A stretch of DNA of 64,000 nucleotides from Burkholderia ambifaria (GCF_001443045.1 NZ_LKPJ01000012.1:69314-133313), one strand, 5' to 3'; positions 18,548 through 27,669 are shown, numbered from the stretch's first letter. Made by a program: numbers and translations. The notes: generated by a model not told the origin, from the letters alone.

Positions 18548-19417
18548 TCATTCCGTCTGACCGGCCGGCGTCACGACTTTTTCGCCGCGTGCGCGCATGG
18601 CTGTCCTCTGCGCTTTCGGATCGACTGGCGGCCATGGCGCGCCGGCCGCGACAATCTTGCGGCGGATATCGTCGATACGCGCACGTGCCGGCGAACCCGG
18701 CGCCGTGTGTTTCTCCAGCGTGGTCTGCAGGACCCAGCCGTAGGAAACGCCGAGCTGATTTGCAACCTTCGGGTCCGCGCCATGCGCAAGCAGATAATCG
18801 ACGGCATCCCACTGTTGAAGCGATGTCGCGTCGAAGATGGCCGTCGCGCCGAGCGAATCACGGAGATTCACGTTCGCCTTGTGCTCGACCAGCAGCTTCA
18901 ATTGCGGCAGGAGCTTGTTTTCGGCGACTTCGAAGATCATCGGCGTGTCGCCGCTTGGTCGCCAGTTCGGATCAAGACCGCCGTCCAGCAGCACGCGAAG
19001 CAGATTCGGCGTGTCAGCATGCAGCGCCGCATAGACGACCGTTCCCCCACTGGCCCCGACTGGCGCCTTGGAATCCGCGCCATTCTTGAGGAGCACCGAA
19101 ATAATCTGGTAGCGGGTGTTCGACGCATCGTTCTTGACCGGCACGATTTCCTGTACGGCATACGACAGCAGCGTTGTATTCTTCGCGCCGGGCACATTCA
19201 GATCCGTCTTCGGCGCGAGTTGCTGCACGCGCGCAAGGTCTCCGTCATGAATGGCTTGAGCAAGCATGAGCTGTTGTCCCGAAAAAAATTCTTCCGGCGC
19301 GTAACGTTTAAAGCCAGTCATGTTCGTCCCTTGAGCTTGAGTGGGCCACCAGAACGGCGAACTCACTCCCACGAGTGCGGCAATGGCGCCGACGGTTATC
19401 GCTTTTTTGTATCGCAT
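18548..19417 (-). CDS. Secreted ankyrin-repeat protein, probable immunity partner of the VgrG-lipase
   Basis: 289 aa. An N-terminal signal peptide (GAIAALVGVSSPFWWPTQAQG) sends it to the periplasm. Ankyrin repeats follow (IHDGDLARVQQL, VLLKNGADSKAP, LLDGGLDPNWRPSGDTP, LLVEHKANVNLRDSLGATA, YLLAHGADPKVANQLG). Its start overlaps the vgrG stop by one base (TGATG), so the two are translationally coupled. Type VI lipases act on membrane lipids from the periplasm, and their immunity proteins are often periplasmic repeat proteins. Self-protection against the lipase is therefore the best explanation, inferred from coupling and location. Confidence 0.8.
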   Translation of the reverse strand: MRYKKAITVGAIAALVGVSSPFWWPTQAQGTNMTGFKRYAPEEFFSGQQLMLAQAIHDGDLARVQQLAPKTDLNVPGAKNTTLLSYAVQEIVPVKNDASNTRYQIISVLLKNGADSKAPVGASGGTVVYAALHADTPNLLRVLLDGGLDPNWRPSGDTPMIFEVAENKLLPQLKLLVEHKANVNLRDSLGATAIFDATSLQQWDAVDYLLAHGADPKVANQLGVSYGWVLQTTLEKHTAPGSPARARIDDIRRKIVAAGAPWPPVDPKAQRTAMRARGEKVVTPAGQTE

Positions 19418-22400
19418 CAGTGTGATGAATTCAATTGTGAAACCAGGTCCAGTTCGTCCTTCGCGACCTGCTGGTTCATCCCGGTCGTCACGTCGCCCAT
19501 CATGTGACGACCAACAGTGGTAACGCTCTGGCCGTCGAGCGTGACGGGAGTACCCACCGCTTTGGGCATGAGTTGCGCAGTACCATCACTGATCGGCCCG
19601 AGCCTCCCTTCCTGGAGCCCCGTCAATATGTCGCCGTCGACTCGATAGGCCGTAATGTTGGTCGGTTGAACCGACCCGCCGTACTGCGCGACCGTTTCGG
19701 GATTCAAGCCGGCCGCGTTGAACGTGACAGCCGAGCCGCCGCTCGCCTCGGCCGCAGCGGAAGCCATCCCGCCGCCGAGCGAGTGACCGGTGAAATCGAC
19801 GCCCGACGCCGCACCCGACTGCTCGAGGCGACTGCCGATTGTCACGGCCTTCCGATAGTACGGCGATTCGTCGCCGAGCCCTTGTGCCATGTTGTTGGTC
19901 ATATCGTCGCCCAAGGGGTTGAGGCTCTGCGTTCCCTTGAACGCGATCGTTGGCTTCATGCTATCGCCGAAGACTTTGGGATCCGGCACATACATCTGCG
20001 AACCGAAGTTGCTACCGTCGATGTGGAAGTTGTCGGGCTTGAGGCCGTATGCCTTCAGCGCCTCCGGATCGTTGGAGGCCATCTTCCACCCCGTCGGGGG
20101 AGGATCGTTCGGGTGGTAGACGTGATCGGCAAGCTTCGCCATCTGCTGCGCCTTGAGCGAACTCGCGAACTTCGCTGCAGCCGCACGCGTCTCCGGATCG
20201 GGGCTCGCAAGTCCCTCCGCGATCATCGCCTGCGCAGCTGCCCACTGCAGCGCAAGCGCCTGTTCGGGTGCTTGTGCGCTGCCCTGGTTCAGATGAATGA
20301 CCGGCCCGTCGAGATAGATGCCGTTCGCATTGATCAGAATTGACGAAGCGCCATATGTCAATTTGATGCTGTCTGGCGTCATAACCACGACACTTTCGCC
20401 CACGCGATGCTCGATGCCGTCGCTAGCTTGGTGGCTCTGCATGCCGGGCCCCGCCTTGCTCGCGATCGCCTTCGTGTTGATGACGTTGGCAGTGGTATCA
20501 CGGGTAAGCGCGATGGTTTCAGTCAGCCCGCCTTGCGCGATCTGCTTCGTTTCGCTGCCCTTGAGCAATGAAACGGAGCGCGCGCCGGCTTCAACCGTAT
20601 GCGTTTCCGAATCCTTGATCACGGTCTTCATATCCTTCTGCGCGTGCAGAAAGATTTCCTGAGCACCATTCATGTCGGAAAACCGCAACTCGTTCGAGCC
20701 CTGCCCTTTGTGCGTCTGGCTCTTGATTCCCATCGTCTGGCCCGCGGCACCGTGGTATGGGTTGCCTTGCTCGCCGTTGAAGACGCGCCCCACGATCACG
20801 GGGTTATCAGGATCCCCTTGATTGAACGAGACCAGGACTTCCTGTCCGATGCGCGGAATCGCAGCCGCGCCCCACCCGGCCCCCGCCCACGGCTGAGACA
20901 CTCGAGTCCACATCGAATCCGACCCGTCCATCTGACCACGACGATCCCACAAGAAGTGCAGCTTCACGCAACTGCCGTTCGTGTGGATCTGCTCACCCTT
21001 CGGGCCGACAACAATCGCCGACTGAGTGCCGTGGATCACAGGTTTCGGTGTGTTGCGGGGCGCGCGGTACGGAATTTTCTTCGGCAGAAGCGCAAACGAG
21101 TTGCGGTACGGCATCTTCGCAGCGTGTTGGGTATAGTCGTTCACTGCCTCGTGCCGCACATGCAGGATCGCGTATTCCTGGTTGTTTGCCATCACCGGAT
21201 GGTTCGCTACCGTCACACTGCCGGCAGTGGTCATCCGCCATGCATAGCCGCCGCCGGTATATCGATGCGCCTGCGCTTCCTCGGCCTGCATCGCGATGCG
21301 CGCGTAGCGATTTCCATCGTCGCCGTGGTCATACAGCGACTGATGCTCGAAACGTTCGGTCGCCTCGAGGCGCGCATGTCGCAACGTCTGCGGCTCGGCC
21401 TGTACGAGCATCAGAGGCGACGACGGATTCTGGTGGTTGAAATCCTGGAACGTGACCTTGCCGACGCCGAAACGCCGGCCTTCGTGCAACTGGTCAATGC
21501 CGTTGAATTCGCTCGCCTCGCTGTCCGCATACGGCACGCTCGTCAGTCCGTCGATCGAGCGAAACACGAAGTTCGTATCGCCGATCACGAGAATGTGTTT
21601 GTCCTTCTCGTAGCGGTGCGTCCAGATCAGACCTTCCTGCTCCATCAAACGCGCGCAGAAGTTGTAGTACGACTCCTGGTACATCACGATGTACTCAATG
21701 GGCTTCTGGGCGGTCCGGATGTCGAACTCGAAGTCGGTAAACCCGTGATCCTGGAAAATCTCGCTGAGGATCTCACGCGAAGTCTTGTTCTGGAAAATTC
21801 GACAGTCAGTCGAGCGCGTCAGGAACCAGAACCAGGGCACCACGGTCATGTGGTACTGCGTTACCCGCCCGGGATTGCCGGCGCGATCGAACGAGGCGAC
21901 GTAGCCGTCGAAATAGCGGTTATTGTCGGCACCGCCCGACATCACGATGCGTTCGAGCGTCGATTGCCGCGCATCGTGATCGAGCCGCAGCTTGATTTGC
22001 TGGCCAATCAGATGATCCGGCGTCAGGTCATGCTGGTGCGACAGCAAATCGAGGTGAATTTCCGGCAAGCGGTTAACGTGTTCGTCGATGACCGCGGCGC
22101 CGACCAATAACACGTCGGGCCCGAGCGGAGACTCGATCGTCACGTACCGGTTCAGCTGCGTCAGGCGAGCGACGCCGCCCGTCGCATTATTAAGCGCGTC
22201 CGCAATCGCAGCGGGCGTCTTGTTCATCAACGAGAAACCGGTCTGCGCCAGCTGAACCGCGCGCTGCACGGTGTCCAGATGGCCGGCGACGCCGGCGAGC
22301 GGGCCGATTTGGCCAGCCACGGTGGATGCGATCGGGCCGGCAAGGCCGCCGAGCGCACTCAGCGAGCCCAACGAATTCCCTCCGAAACCGCTCGGAATAC

Positions 22401-22422
22401 CGCCATTCGGGGCGAAACTCAT
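19417..22422 (-). CDS. vgrG: VgrG spike protein with a C-terminal lipase domain
   Basis: 1001 aa; the start follows AAGGAACA. Residues 1-~640 form the gp27/gp5-like VgrG spike of type VI secretion (phage-tail needle homologue), with the OB-fold region (RFGVGKVTFQD, AAIPRIGQEVLVSF) and a beta-helix/DUF2345-type stretch. The C-terminal ~250 residues are a class-3-like lipase: nucleophile elbow GHSLGGG with Ser881, likely acids D929/D931 and His973. This evolved VgrG delivers a phospholipase or lipase directly. It precedes its coupled ankyrin partner and follows tssF. No other structural secretion genes are in the window, so it must use an apparatus encoded elsewhere. Confidence 0.9.
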   Translation of the reverse strand: MSFAPNGGIPSGFGGNSLGSLSALGGLAGPIASTVAGQIGPLAGVAGHLDTVQRAVQLAQTGFSLMNKTPAAIADALNNATGGVARLTQLNRYVTIESPLGPDVLLVGAAVIDEHVNRLPEIHLDLLSHQHDLTPDHLIGQQIKLRLDHDARQSTLERIVMSGGADNNRYFDGYVASFDRAGNPGRVTQYHMTVVPWFWFLTRSTDCRIFQNKTSREILSEIFQDHGFTDFEFDIRTAQKPIEYIVMYQESYYNFCARLMEQEGLIWTHRYEKDKHILVIGDTNFVFRSIDGLTSVPYADSEASEFNGIDQLHEGRRFGVGKVTFQDFNHQNPSSPLMLVQAEPQTLRHARLEATERFEHQSLYDHGDDGNRYARIAMQAEEAQAHRYTGGGYAWRMTTAGSVTVANHPVMANNQEYAILHVRHEAVNDYTQHAAKMPYRNSFALLPKKIPYRAPRNTPKPVIHGTQSAIVVGPKGEQIHTNGSCVKLHFLWDRRGQMDGSDSMWTRVSQPWAGAGWGAAAIPRIGQEVLVSFNQGDPDNPVIVGRVFNGEQGNPYHGAAGQTMGIKSQTHKGQGSNELRFSDMNGAQEIFLHAQKDMKTVIKDSETHTVEAGARSVSLLKGSETKQIAQGGLTETIALTRDTTANVINTKAIASKAGPGMQSHQASDGIEHRVGESVVVMTPDSIKLTYGASSILINANGIYLDGPVIHLNQGSAQAPEQALALQWAAAQAMIAEGLASPDPETRAAAAKFASSLKAQQMAKLADHVYHPNDPPPTGWKMASNDPEALKAYGLKPDNFHIDGSNFGSQMYVPDPKVFGDSMKPTIAFKGTQSLNPLGDDMTNNMAQGLGDESPYYRKAVTIGSRLEQSGAASGVDFTGHSLGGGMASAAAEASGGSAVTFNAAGLNPETVAQYGGSVQPTNITAYRVDGDILTGLQEGRLGPISDGTAQLMPKAVGTPVTLDGQSVTTVGRHMMGDVTTGMNQQVAKDELDLVSQLNSSH

Positions 22423-22562
22423 TCTTGTTCCTTTCTTCTCGTCTCAGGTTCTGCCCCGGCCGACTGGCAGCCTGAGGCCACGCTACTGTAGGACAAATTC
22501 CGACAAGGCGAAAGATACTCGAAACACAACCTTTCAATTTCCCTTCTTTTCGGACTACGCCA

Positions 22563-24443
22563 TCAAACCGGGGCCTGCACGCCTGGACAAGGTCCGCCGT
22601 GTCGCAATGTCGCGCCGGTATTGGCCGACTGCAGCATGATTTGCACGAAGCTGGTGGTCGGCACGTAGGACGCGAAAAGTCGGTCCAAGACGCGCCCCAA
22701 CCCGTCGAGGCTGAACTGGGCCATGCGCTGTTCGTCGATCACGAGCGAGATCTCCAGTCCCTGGGCAAACGCGGAAGCGGGTTTGCCGGGCATCCAGCGT
22801 CGCACGCGCTCGACCGATAGTGAGACCAGCGCGTCGAATCGGCGGCCGGCGTCGGGAGCGGCCATCGCAAAACGAGTGCACATCCGCTTGAACTGTGGGA
22901 GACCATCAGCGTTGAGCCGTATTGCCTGCGGAACGAGCCAGGACAGCAGCTCCCACAGCTCGCCGTTGCGGAATGTCGGCGCACGGCTCGGACTCGGCGC
23001 GTCTAATAGCGAGATGTCGATACCCGTGTCGCCGTTGCGCGGTGCCAGTTGCAGCTCGCGGATACCGGCCAGATCGCCATTCGTGCAAGACAGTGTGACA
23101 TTGATCTGCCGCTGCCCCTCGGGAGCGGCCGGTTCACAATTTGGGCCCACCAGCGCCAGTTCGAGGCCTCGCAGTGCGTCGTCGGTCGCGGCCGCTGTCG
23201 ATTTCGGCAAGGCCTCCTGACCCGGCTTCAGCGGCCCGGACGCCGCTTTCGGCGCGCGTCGGGCTTCGTCGCGCAGCAGCATCCAGTACACGCCGGCCGT
23301 CGCGTCGACGGCGTGCTGCAGCGACTCAAACCGCGGGAGGATCAAGGAGCCGTGTGCGGTGAGCTGACGAACCTGATCAACCGACCAAACTTCGGCTTTC
23401 GCCATCGCCTCGAGCGCCAGCGGCTTAAGCGCGTAGTACGCCAGACCCGCCCGGGTTTCGATCGGTTCGGCGTCGCTGGAGAACAGGTTGATCACCGGAG
23501 TACAGAACGGCTGGAGATTCTCGGCCGAGACCGCCGCCAGCCGCTGGGCGCGATGTGATTCCGGATGAATACCGGTCACGGCCAGATGAAACGTTATCCG
23601 TCGTGCTGCACCTGCCTTCCGTTTCAAGCGAGCGAGATTCAGATCAAGACAGTCGAAGCGAGCCGGGAAAGCGCAGTACTCCATGAGCAGATGAAACGGC
23701 GCCACCGAACCGTCGTGAGGCATCGGAAGCAGCGCATCGGCGTCGTCGAAACCGCCGGCCGTGAGAGGCATGTCCACCCGGGTCCAGCGACCATTGCCGT
23801 CGAACTCGACGAATGCGCGCGCCGCGTGCAGCAGGATACCATCGGCCAGTGCCGCGACAACATCCCTTGTACCGGCCATATGCAATCGCAATACGTCCGG
23901 CGCGATTGTGAAAAGCGCCGCTGGCGACGTGAGTTCCAGCGTGAAGGAAAAAAGGCCGGTGGTGTCTGGCGGCAGGCTCGCTTGCATCGGCGCCACCGCC
24001 GATGTCGTGTAGTGTGCGGCCGAAACGGCCAGCGGCACCAGCGTGATATCCGCGGCGGCACGGAACACTTGCCGAGCGACCGGCGTCAGCAGTTGGGTGC
24101 CGCGTGGAATAACACGCGGTTCAGTCTGTTCGGTCTCGCCGTTAAGGGAAAATCGTGCGATCGCGCAGGACGGAAACGGACGTAGGAACGCGCCATGGAG
24201 CGTCTCGAGCAGGCCATGCGTAAATGCAGGTACATCGTCCTCGAGCCGAATGTCGTGCTGCGCGGACATCAACGCGAACGACTGCAGGAGCCGCTCGACG
24301 TGCGGATCTTCCGAATGCTCCCCAGTGATTGCTAGGCGAGCCGCGATCTTGGGGTAACGCCGCGCGAACGGTTGCATCGAACGGCGCAAGAGCGCCATCT
24401 CGCGTTCAAAATGCGGCAGCAGGTCCTCAGGTTCGATAGCCAT
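22563..24443 (-). CDS. tssF: TssF baseplate protein of type VI secretion (orphan copy)
   Basis: 626 aa, full length for TssF/VasA/ImpG. The opening MAIEPEDLLPHFEREMALLR and ARLAITGEHSEDPHVERLL are diagnostic. TssF is a wedge component of the baseplate on which the VgrG spike sits. Normally it is followed by tssG and preceded by tssE; here neither is present, and vgrG follows after 140 bp. The gene appears intact. It has been captured with a VgrG on a transposable element, which suggests a matched baseplate-spike pair or a fragment of a larger cluster. Confidence 0.9.
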   Translation of the reverse strand: MAIEPEDLLPHFEREMALLRRSMQPFARRYPKIAARLAITGEHSEDPHVERLLQSFALMSAQHDIRLEDDVPAFTHGLLETLHGAFLRPFPSCAIARFSLNGETEQTEPRVIPRGTQLLTPVARQVFRAAADITLVPLAVSAAHYTTSAVAPMQASLPPDTTGLFSFTLELTSPAALFTIAPDVLRLHMAGTRDVVAALADGILLHAARAFVEFDGNGRWTRVDMPLTAGGFDDADALLPMPHDGSVAPFHLLMEYCAFPARFDCLDLNLARLKRKAGAARRITFHLAVTGIHPESHRAQRLAAVSAENLQPFCTPVINLFSSDAEPIETRAGLAYYALKPLALEAMAKAEVWSVDQVRQLTAHGSLILPRFESLQHAVDATAGVYWMLLRDEARRAPKAASGPLKPGQEALPKSTAAATDDALRGLELALVGPNCEPAAPEGQRQINVTLSCTNGDLAGIRELQLAPRNGDTGIDISLLDAPSPSRAPTFRNGELWELLSWLVPQAIRLNADGLPQFKRMCTRFAMAAPDAGRRFDALVSLSVERVRRWMPGKPASAFAQGLEISLVIDEQRMAQFSLDGLGRVLDRLFASYVPTTSFVQIMLQSANTGATLRHGGPCPGVQAPV

Positions 24444-24467
24444 ACGCGTTTCGCGTCACCACACTGA

Positions 24468-24698
24468 TCATGCGGCGACACGGTCCGAAAATGAGACTGG
24501 GCGATCCAGCGTGTGGCCGCTGGCCCGCAGAAAAACGAGTTGGATGGCGACGCCCGCACGGCGATCGCGCCGGAAACGCTCGTTGATCGCGTCCACGTCG
24601 CTGTCGCTCAGCGCGAAGTAACGCTCGACGTCGAACTCCGACAGTCGCGCGGGCAAGCGATCCTGCCCCACATACCGAAATTCCAGGCCTGGCATCAA
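24468..24698 (-). pseudogene. N-terminal fragment of a Tn3-family transposase (DUF4158)
   Basis: 76 codons. The segment RLSEFDVERYFALSDSDVD followed by AINERFRRDRRAGVAIQL and a G-H-x-L-D-R-P stretch is the DUF4158 start of Tn3-family transposases, which are about 1000 residues long. The frame stops after that, shortly before tssF, so the catalytic DDE part is missing. It lies about 120 bp inside the right inverted repeat and independently supports the Tn3 assignment. Confidence 0.75.
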
Positions 24699-24819
24699 GT
24701 GCCTCCCGTCACGGTCGCAATGGGAAATTGCGGGCAGGTAGCTTACCGCAGATCATGGTCGGAACTGCCGACGAGAGTCGGAATCTGCCGTGAAGCCTTG
24801 CTACATAAGGCTTTCAGGC

Positions 24820-24857
24820 GAAACCGCCAGATTTTGCACGAAAAGGACGATTACCCC
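24820..24857 (-). repeat. Right terminal inverted repeat of the Tn3-type element
   Basis: Reading inward on the minus strand it begins GGGGTAATCGTCC and is the inverted partner of 10978-11015. Its outermost bases now supply the last Gly codon and the stop codon of pta (GGGG-TAA). Confidence 0.88.
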
Positions 24858-25852
24858 GTTGAAAGGGTGCCCGGCTGGTTGGCCTGCGCCAGCAAGGCCG
24901 CGAGCGCGCAGGACGCGACCCGGACCGCGACACTGTCGGTGCGGCTCGTCAGCACGATCGGCACGCGCGCGCCCACGACGATGCCCGCGTTCGCGGCACC
25001 GCCCAGGTATTCGAGCTGTTTGGCGAGCATGTTGCCCGCTTCTATATCGGGCACGACCAGGATGTCGGCGCGGCCGGCAACCGGAGAAGCGATTCCCTTG
25101 TCGCGCGCGGCCCGCTGCGAGATCGCGTTGTCGAACGCGAGCGGGCCGTCGACGATCGCCCCGGTGATCTGGCCGCGCTCGGCCATCTTCGCGAGTGCCG
25201 CCGCGTCGAGCGTCGAACGCATCGCCGGATTGACGGTCTCGACCGCGCACAGCACGGCCACGCGCGGGCACGCGACGCCCAGCGCGTGCGCGACGTCGAT
25301 CGCGTTCTGCGTGATGGCCGCCTTCTGCGCGAGATCCGGCGCGATGTTTACCGCCGCGTCGGTCAGGATGAACGGCCGCGGGTAGGCCGGCGTCTCGATC
25401 AGGAAACAGTGAGACATGCGCTTGTCCGTGCGCAGGCCGGAGCCCGCGGCAACAACCGCGCCCATCAGCTCGTCCGTATGCAGGCTGCCCTTCATCAGCG
25501 CGCCGGCGCGGCCGGACGTGGCGAGTTCCACCGCGCGGGCCGCCGCCGCATGGCTGTGCGGTACGTCGTCGATCGTCCATTTCGCCAGATCGACGCCCGC
25601 CTCGTCCGCCAGGCGCAATACCTTCTGTCGCGGCGCGACGATCAGCGGCTCGATCGAGGCCCCCAACGGCGAAGCGTCGATCGCGGCAAGCGCGACAAGA
25701 CTGGCCATGTCGCACGGGTGGACGACGGCCACCGTGAGCGGCGGCGCATGGCACGCACGCGCGATCAGTTCGGGCAGCTCACCATTCGCGCGCGGCAACA
25801 GGCCGGGCAGGCAAGCGCCTTCGGGCGGGTCCGGAAGCAGGCCGCTGTTCAT
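24851..25852 (-). CDS. pta: Phosphate acetyltransferase (short Pta type), C-terminus altered by the transposon
   Basis: 333 aa, the length of the stand-alone PTA/PTB domain. Typical motifs are VHPCDMASL, MKGSLHTDEL (phosphate/CoA site region), RMSHCFL, and DGPLAFDNA. With acetate kinase it interconverts acetyl-CoA and acetate, making ATP. The start overlaps the phaC stop as ATGA. The present end is ...TLSTG-stop, created by the mobile element's GGGGTAA. Deleting the element and one target copy gives ...TLSTEEPR followed by a TGA that overlaps the adh ATG. Four native residues were therefore replaced by one, and activity is probably retained. Confidence 0.9.
   Translation of the reverse strand: MNSGLLPDPPEGACLPGLLPRANGELPELIARACHAPPLTVAVVHPCDMASLVALAAIDASPLGASIEPLIVAPRQKVLRLADEAGVDLAKWTIDDVPHSHAAAARAVELATSGRAGALMKGSLHTDELMGAVVAAGSGLRTDKRMSHCFLIETPAYPRPFILTDAAVNIAPDLAQKAAITQNAIDVAHALGVACPRVAVLCAVETVNPAMRSTLDAAALAKMAERGQITGAIVDGPLAFDNAISQRAARDKGIASPVAGRADILVVPDIEAGNMLAKQLEYLGGAANAGIVVGARVPIVLTSRTDSVAVRVASCALAALLAQANQPGTLSTG
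24858..24862. repeat. Right copy of the 5-bp target site duplication (GTTGA)
   Basis: Identical to 10973-10977. Joining the flanks through one copy restores a continuous pta-adh junction. Confidence 0.88.
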
Positions 25853-27669
25853 GTCTGAAGCACGTAGCTGCCGGGCGCCGCAGCGAACCCGGCGGCCGGC
25901 ACGCGTGCCGGCACGTCGCCCGACGAATGCGCGCGCAGCCAGTCGCGCCAGCACGTCCACCACGATCCGTCGACGGCGGGCGTTTCGCTCAGGAAGTCGT
26001 GCCGGCTGCGGTAAGGCGCGCCGGGCTCGCGCGTCGCGCAGCGATAGTGGCGCCCCGGATGGCCGGGCTCCGACACGATGCCGGCATTGTGGCCGCCGGA
26101 CGTCAGCACGAACGTCAGCGCGTGGTGCGTGAGCAGATGGAGCTTGTAGACCGAATGCCACGGCGACACGTGATCGCGCTCGGTGCCGACCACGAACGTC
26201 GGCACGTCGAGATCCGACAGCGCGACCGGCCGCCCGTCGACGCAGTAGCGGCCGGCCGCGAGATCGTTGTCGAGAAAGAGCCGCGTCAGGTATTCCGTAT
26301 GCATGCGATACGGCATGCGCGTGGTGTCCGCATTCCACGACATCAGGTCGTTCGGCTTCGTGCGCGTGCCGAGCAGGTATTCGCTCATCATCCGCGACCA
26401 GATCAGGTCGCGCGCGTTCAGCAGTTCGAACGCGGCGGACATCTGCGCGCCGTCCAGGTAGCCCTGGCGCCACATCAGCGCGTCGAGCGCGGACAGTTCG
26501 CTGGCGTCGATGAACAGGCCCAGCTCGCCGGGTTCGCTGAAATCGGTCTGGGCCGCCAGCAGCGTGACGGAGCGCAATGCGTCGCGTTGCCGCCCGTCGC
26601 GCGCGAGCGCCGCCGCGCCGATCGCCAGCAGCGTGCCGCCGAGGCAATAGCCGACCGCATGGGCGGCTTCGCCGCAGATCGACCGCGCGGCATCGAGCGC
26701 CGCCATGCAGCCGTCACGCAGATAATCGTCGAGCCCGAGCTCGCGCGCATCCGCGCCCGGATTGCGCCACGACACGGCAAACACCGTGTAGCCGGAATCG
26801 ACGAGGAAGCGGATCAGCGAATTGTGCGGCTGCAGGTCGAGAATGTAGTACTTCATGATCCACGACGGCACGATCAGGATCGGCTCGCGGGCAACGTCGG
26901 CCGTCGTCGGGTCGTATTGCAGCAACTCGCACAGTGCGTTGCGCCAGACGACGCGGCCCGGCGTGATCGCCACGTCACGGCCCGGCAGATAGGCGCGCGC
27001 GTCGCGGGCCCGCGTGCCGCTCGTGCGATCGAGCCACGCGTTCGCGTCGTCCAGCCAGTGCCGGAAGCCGGCCGCGAGATTCGCGCCGCCGCTACGCATC
27101 GTCGCGTCGAGCACGACCGGGTTGGTCGCCAGGAAATTGCCCGGCGAGCACGCGTCGAGCCACTGTCGCGCGGCGAACCCGACCAGTTCCTCATGGTGCC
27201 GTTCGACACCCGGCACGCCGCGCGTCGCGTCGCGCCACCAGCGCTGGATCGACAGGAAGCCGTCGCGATACACGCGAAACGGCCAGCCGTCCCACGCGGG
27301 CGCGGCGAAACGCGGATCGGCCTCACCGGCATGCACGGCGAGGCCGCTCGTGTCCGCATCGTCGGCGTCGCCCTCGCGCCGGCTTGCCGCCGGTGCAATG
27401 GCAGCCAGCCACGCCTGCGTCGCGAGCTCGAAGCATTTCCCGGGCGCCACCGCCAGATGCGTGCTCCAGTCGAACATCGCCAGCGCCAGCGACACGGGCG
27501 ACAGCCCGAACGTCATCACCGCCACGTTCGCATGCGCGGCGCGGTTCCATTGCTCGGCAGGCGTTGTACCGGCTTGCGCGCATTCGGTCGCGCCCGACTC
27601 GGGCTCACCCGCGCCCGACGGCCGTATCGATTCGTGCCCGTCCGGCCCGGGTGTGACGAACGCTTCCAT
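25849..27669 (-). CDS. phaC: Polyhydroxyalkanoate synthase (class I)
   Basis: 606 aa from the ATG at 27669. The alpha/beta-hydrolase core carries the lipase-like box GYCLGG with the nucleophile cysteine, the acid in GTERDHVSPW and the catalytic His in TSGGHNAGIV. The signature FAVSWRNPG is also present. It polymerises 3-hydroxyacyl-CoA into storage granules. It is flanked by phaB (82-bp gap) and pta (4-base overlap), in the group phasin - phaB - phaC - pta. PHA synthesis consumes reducing equivalents, fitting low-oxygen metabolism. It is likely an accessory copy rather than the housekeeping phaCAB operon. Confidence 0.93.
   Translation of the reverse strand: MEAFVTPGPDGHESIRPSGAGEPESGATECAQAGTTPAEQWNRAAHANVAVMTFGLSPVSLALAMFDWSTHLAVAPGKCFELATQAWLAAIAPAASRREGDADDADTSGLAVHAGEADPRFAAPAWDGWPFRVYRDGFLSIQRWWRDATRGVPGVERHHEELVGFAARQWLDACSPGNFLATNPVVLDATMRSGGANLAAGFRHWLDDANAWLDRTSGTRARDARAYLPGRDVAITPGRVVWRNALCELLQYDPTTADVAREPILIVPSWIMKYYILDLQPHNSLIRFLVDSGYTVFAVSWRNPGADARELGLDDYLRDGCMAALDAARSICGEAAHAVGYCLGGTLLAIGAAALARDGRQRDALRSVTLLAAQTDFSEPGELGLFIDASELSALDALMWRQGYLDGAQMSAAFELLNARDLIWSRMMSEYLLGTRTKPNDLMSWNADTTRMPYRMHTEYLTRLFLDNDLAAGRYCVDGRPVALSDLDVPTFVVGTERDHVSPWHSVYKLHLLTHHALTFVLTSGGHNAGIVSEPGHPGRHYRCATREPGAPYRSRHDFLSETPAVDGSWWTCWRDWLRAHSSGDVPARVPAAGFAAAPGSYVLQT

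Larger units (their letters stand above)
10978..24857. mobile_element. Tn3-type transposable element carrying a type VI secretion effector cargo
   Basis: 13,880 bp bounded by 38-bp inverted repeats and an identical GTTGA on each side. Contents from right to left: an N-terminal transposase fragment (DUF4158), tssF, vgrG with a lipase extension, an ankyrin protein, a membrane protein, an Eag chaperone, rhs, an NTF2-fold immunity gene, an imm11-like gene, a frameshifted tyrosine recombinase and an unidentified gene remnant. No intact transposase is present, so it needs one supplied elsewhere. The cargo has several AT-richer stretches (12.2-13.4 kb especially) unlike the flanks. All cargo genes read the same way as the interrupted pha-pta-adh operon. 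Confidence 0.88.

Noticed and set aside
13257..24443. A complete type VI secretion cluster
   Set aside because: Only tssF and vgrG are present; no tssB, tssC, hcp, clpV or membrane-complex genes are in the window.
24851..26647. A 598-residue version of the phosphotransacetylase starting at 26647
   Set aside because: The extra N-terminal 265 residues lie antiframe over phaC and are Arg-rich; the ATG at 25852 overlapping the phaC stop is the natural start.
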